Source: a virus. From it: a DNA stretch of 64,000 bases. The stretch lies in IMG/VR virus record IMGVR_UViG_3300015371_000016, positions 1-64,000 of that record; one strand, written 5' to 3'. The translations under genes were made by a program, and so were the position numbers. The notes under the pieces are model-generated. The model was not told the DNA's origin, searched no databases, and worked only from the letters and a program-made list of their open reading frames with translations. Of this stretch, positions 63,146-64,000 are shown in pieces (positions within the stretch are counted from its first letter, which is position 1; each line of letters opens with the position of its first letter).

Positions 63146-63339
63146 GCAAAGACCAGACGACCGCAATCGAACCAGTAGAGAGCCTGACGCTATACGGGTT
63201 GCAGATTGGCTTTGAGCCAAAAGTGGGAGCGCTTGTTGAGCTTTCTGGCGATACGACTTGGCTCTCGTGGGACGAGACAGTGGAGTTGGCTGAGTGGCTG
63301 GCAGCGCGGGTGCGGGAGTGCAAATCAGATGAGCGATAA
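63142..63339 (+). CDS. Small unknown protein
   Basis: 65 residues (MSKDQTTAIEPVESLTLYGL, then TWLSWDETVELAEWLAARVR). ATGA coupling to the methyltransferase. Unknown. Confidence 0.55.
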   Translation: MSKDQTTAIEPVESLTLYGLQIGFEPKVGALVELSGDTTWLSWDETVELAEWLAARVRECKSDER

Positions 63340-63766
63340 AGCAACCACGACTGGTTGCTGGGAATATTCCGGCCGGCCTTGTCCGATACCGCAACATTGC
63401 GGAGAGACTAACCGATGTCTCGTCCATGAATTGAGGCTCGTTGGTTGGAAAGTGCTGGAACCATGGACGGAGCTAAAGTCTGGTGAGCATCGGCAGATCG
63501 GGCCTCACGCTGCCGCATTCCGACCGTCAATCGATCCACAGCCGTGGAATGAACAGCAGAGGCTAGAGAACGAGCCGGACACCGTCAGATGGTATTTCGG
63601 CCCAATATACTGCGGTCAATTTCGAGATCACCGATCTCGGAGCGGGCTACCGTGCGACACGGCGTGCAAAGACCCGATGTGGTGCATTCAGCGAAAGCTA
63701 TGCAAGCAGCAGAATGAGGAAGATCATAAATGGCTGATTCCGATACCACCGACTGGCGGTCCATAG
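63329..63766 (+). CDS. Cysteine-rich unknown protein
   Basis: 145 residues from the ATG overlapping the previous gene. Many cysteines (GCWEY, PCPIPQHCGETNRC, PCDTACKDPMWC, KLCKQQ), so metal binding or disulfides are likely. Unknown. Confidence 0.55.
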   Translation: MSDKATTTGCWEYSGRPCPIPQHCGETNRCLVHELRLVGWKVLEPWTELKSGEHRQIGPHAAAFRPSIDPQPWNEQQRLENEPDTVRWYFGPIYCGQFRDHRSRSGLPCDTACKDPMWCIQRKLCKQQNEEDHKWLIPIPPTGGP

Positions 63767-64000
63767 ACACCCTAGGAGGCGAGGCTGTTTTCGATGTGCT
63801 CGCAAAATACTGGGAGCCAGAGATGGACAAGTTCCTTTATCAAAGGTTCTGCGGCTGTGTGCAAAACGATGGCGTCATTCTGTGGTCACATCCATTCTGG
63901 AAACTTCACGAAGCGCCAAAGTCAGACTATGTGAACCTGATCGAGCACGGGTTTAAGCCGGTCTACTGGATGCCATTCCCGGAGATGCCGCCTCATGAGT
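63730..64000 (+). CDS. Unknown protein, 3' end outside the window
   Basis: 90 codons visible from ATG at 63730, overlapping the previous gene by 37 bases. AVFDVLAKYWEPEMDKFLYQ, then GHGFKPVYWMPFPE-like end (HGFKPVYWMPFPEMPPHE). The WMPFPEMP motif suggests the C-terminal part of small phage proteins that end in a WMPLPE box. Unknown. Confidence 0.55.
   Translation, partial: MADSDTTDWRSIDTLGGEAVFDVLAKYWEPEMDKFLYQRFCGCVQNDGVILWSHPFWKLHEAPKSDYVNLIEHGFKPVYWMPFPEMPPHE

Noticed and set aside
1-64000. CRISPR arrays, tRNA genes, insertion sequences or an integrase
   Set aside because: No regularly spaced identical repeats with unique spacers, no cloverleaf-like sequence and no transposase or recombinase motif was seen on reading. 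An automated scan would be more sensitive.

Overview
The window is a 64 kb stretch of a contractile-tailed (myovirus-type) dsDNA phage or prophage. It has a DUF3383-like sheath, a tail tube, a tape measure, a spike/hub/wedge baseplate set, a DUF1073-like portal and a DUF2184-like capsid. The host was not identified. Fairly high GC and the phage families I recognise (GapR/DUF2312-like, GH/FN3/lectin tail proteins, RuvC plus RecT) make an alphaproteobacterium, perhaps a rhizobial relative, the best guess. No integrase, tRNA or DNA polymerase was seen.

Layout. (1) 42.0 kb down to 1, minus strand: the late operon, in order ParB-like, ABC-GNAT, ASCH, small and large terminase, portal, two ORFans, MuF-like protein with an intein, small-molecule-type methyltransferase, lysis-like cluster, Nudix-prohead protease, scaffold-like protein, decoration protein, major capsid, connectors, sheath, tube, tail chaperone, tape measure, baseplate, tail fibres. 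Most junctions are ATGA, GTGA or TGATG overlaps, so many genes are translationally coupled. Two genes on the plus strand (19516-19809 and 29978-30277) sit inside this operon like morons. (2) 42.0-49.9 kb, plus strand: a cassette of small, mostly unknown early-type genes, each with the same ribosome-binding leader (ACAGAGGA-ACACC), ending at a terminator at 49508-49537. (3) 49.9-56.3 kb, minus strand: replication and recombination genes (T7 gp4-like primase-helicase, O-like initiator with iterons, HNH, PD-(D/E)XK-like and RuvC-like nucleases, Cro-like HTH). (4) 56.3-64 kb, plus strand: RecT, an N6/N4 DNA methyltransferase and small accessory genes.

The most unusual feature is that the plus-strand cassette of region 2 is divided by self-cleaving ribozymes. 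I read five twister ribozymes (42511, 44766, 45349, 46104, 48411), one type III hammerhead (42956) and one type II hammerhead (43841). They lie between genes. Four of the five twisters are immediately preceded by a strong GC-rich hairpin. The twister copies covary at both pseudoknots and at P2, which is strong evidence that they are functional. The arrangement suggests ribozyme-based cutting of a polycistronic early mRNA into hairpin-capped single-gene units.

Other notable structures: an intein in the MuF-like protein whose DNA is covered on the opposite strand, almost end to end, by an ORF resembling a Vsr-type homing endonuclease; two structural genes that appear to start at ATT and ATA behind a perfect AGGAGG; a T-TTT-TTT -1 frameshift site in the tail assembly chaperone; four blocks of a 5-bp-phased degenerate repeat (G[C/A]GNN) between portal and MuF genes; a set of paralogous carbohydrate-active tail proteins (GH16-like, GH39-like, FN3) interrupting the sheath-tube locus; and two 14-bp perfect palindromes exactly 30 bp apart beside the ParB-like gene. 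All family assignments are from reading the sequence without database searches.
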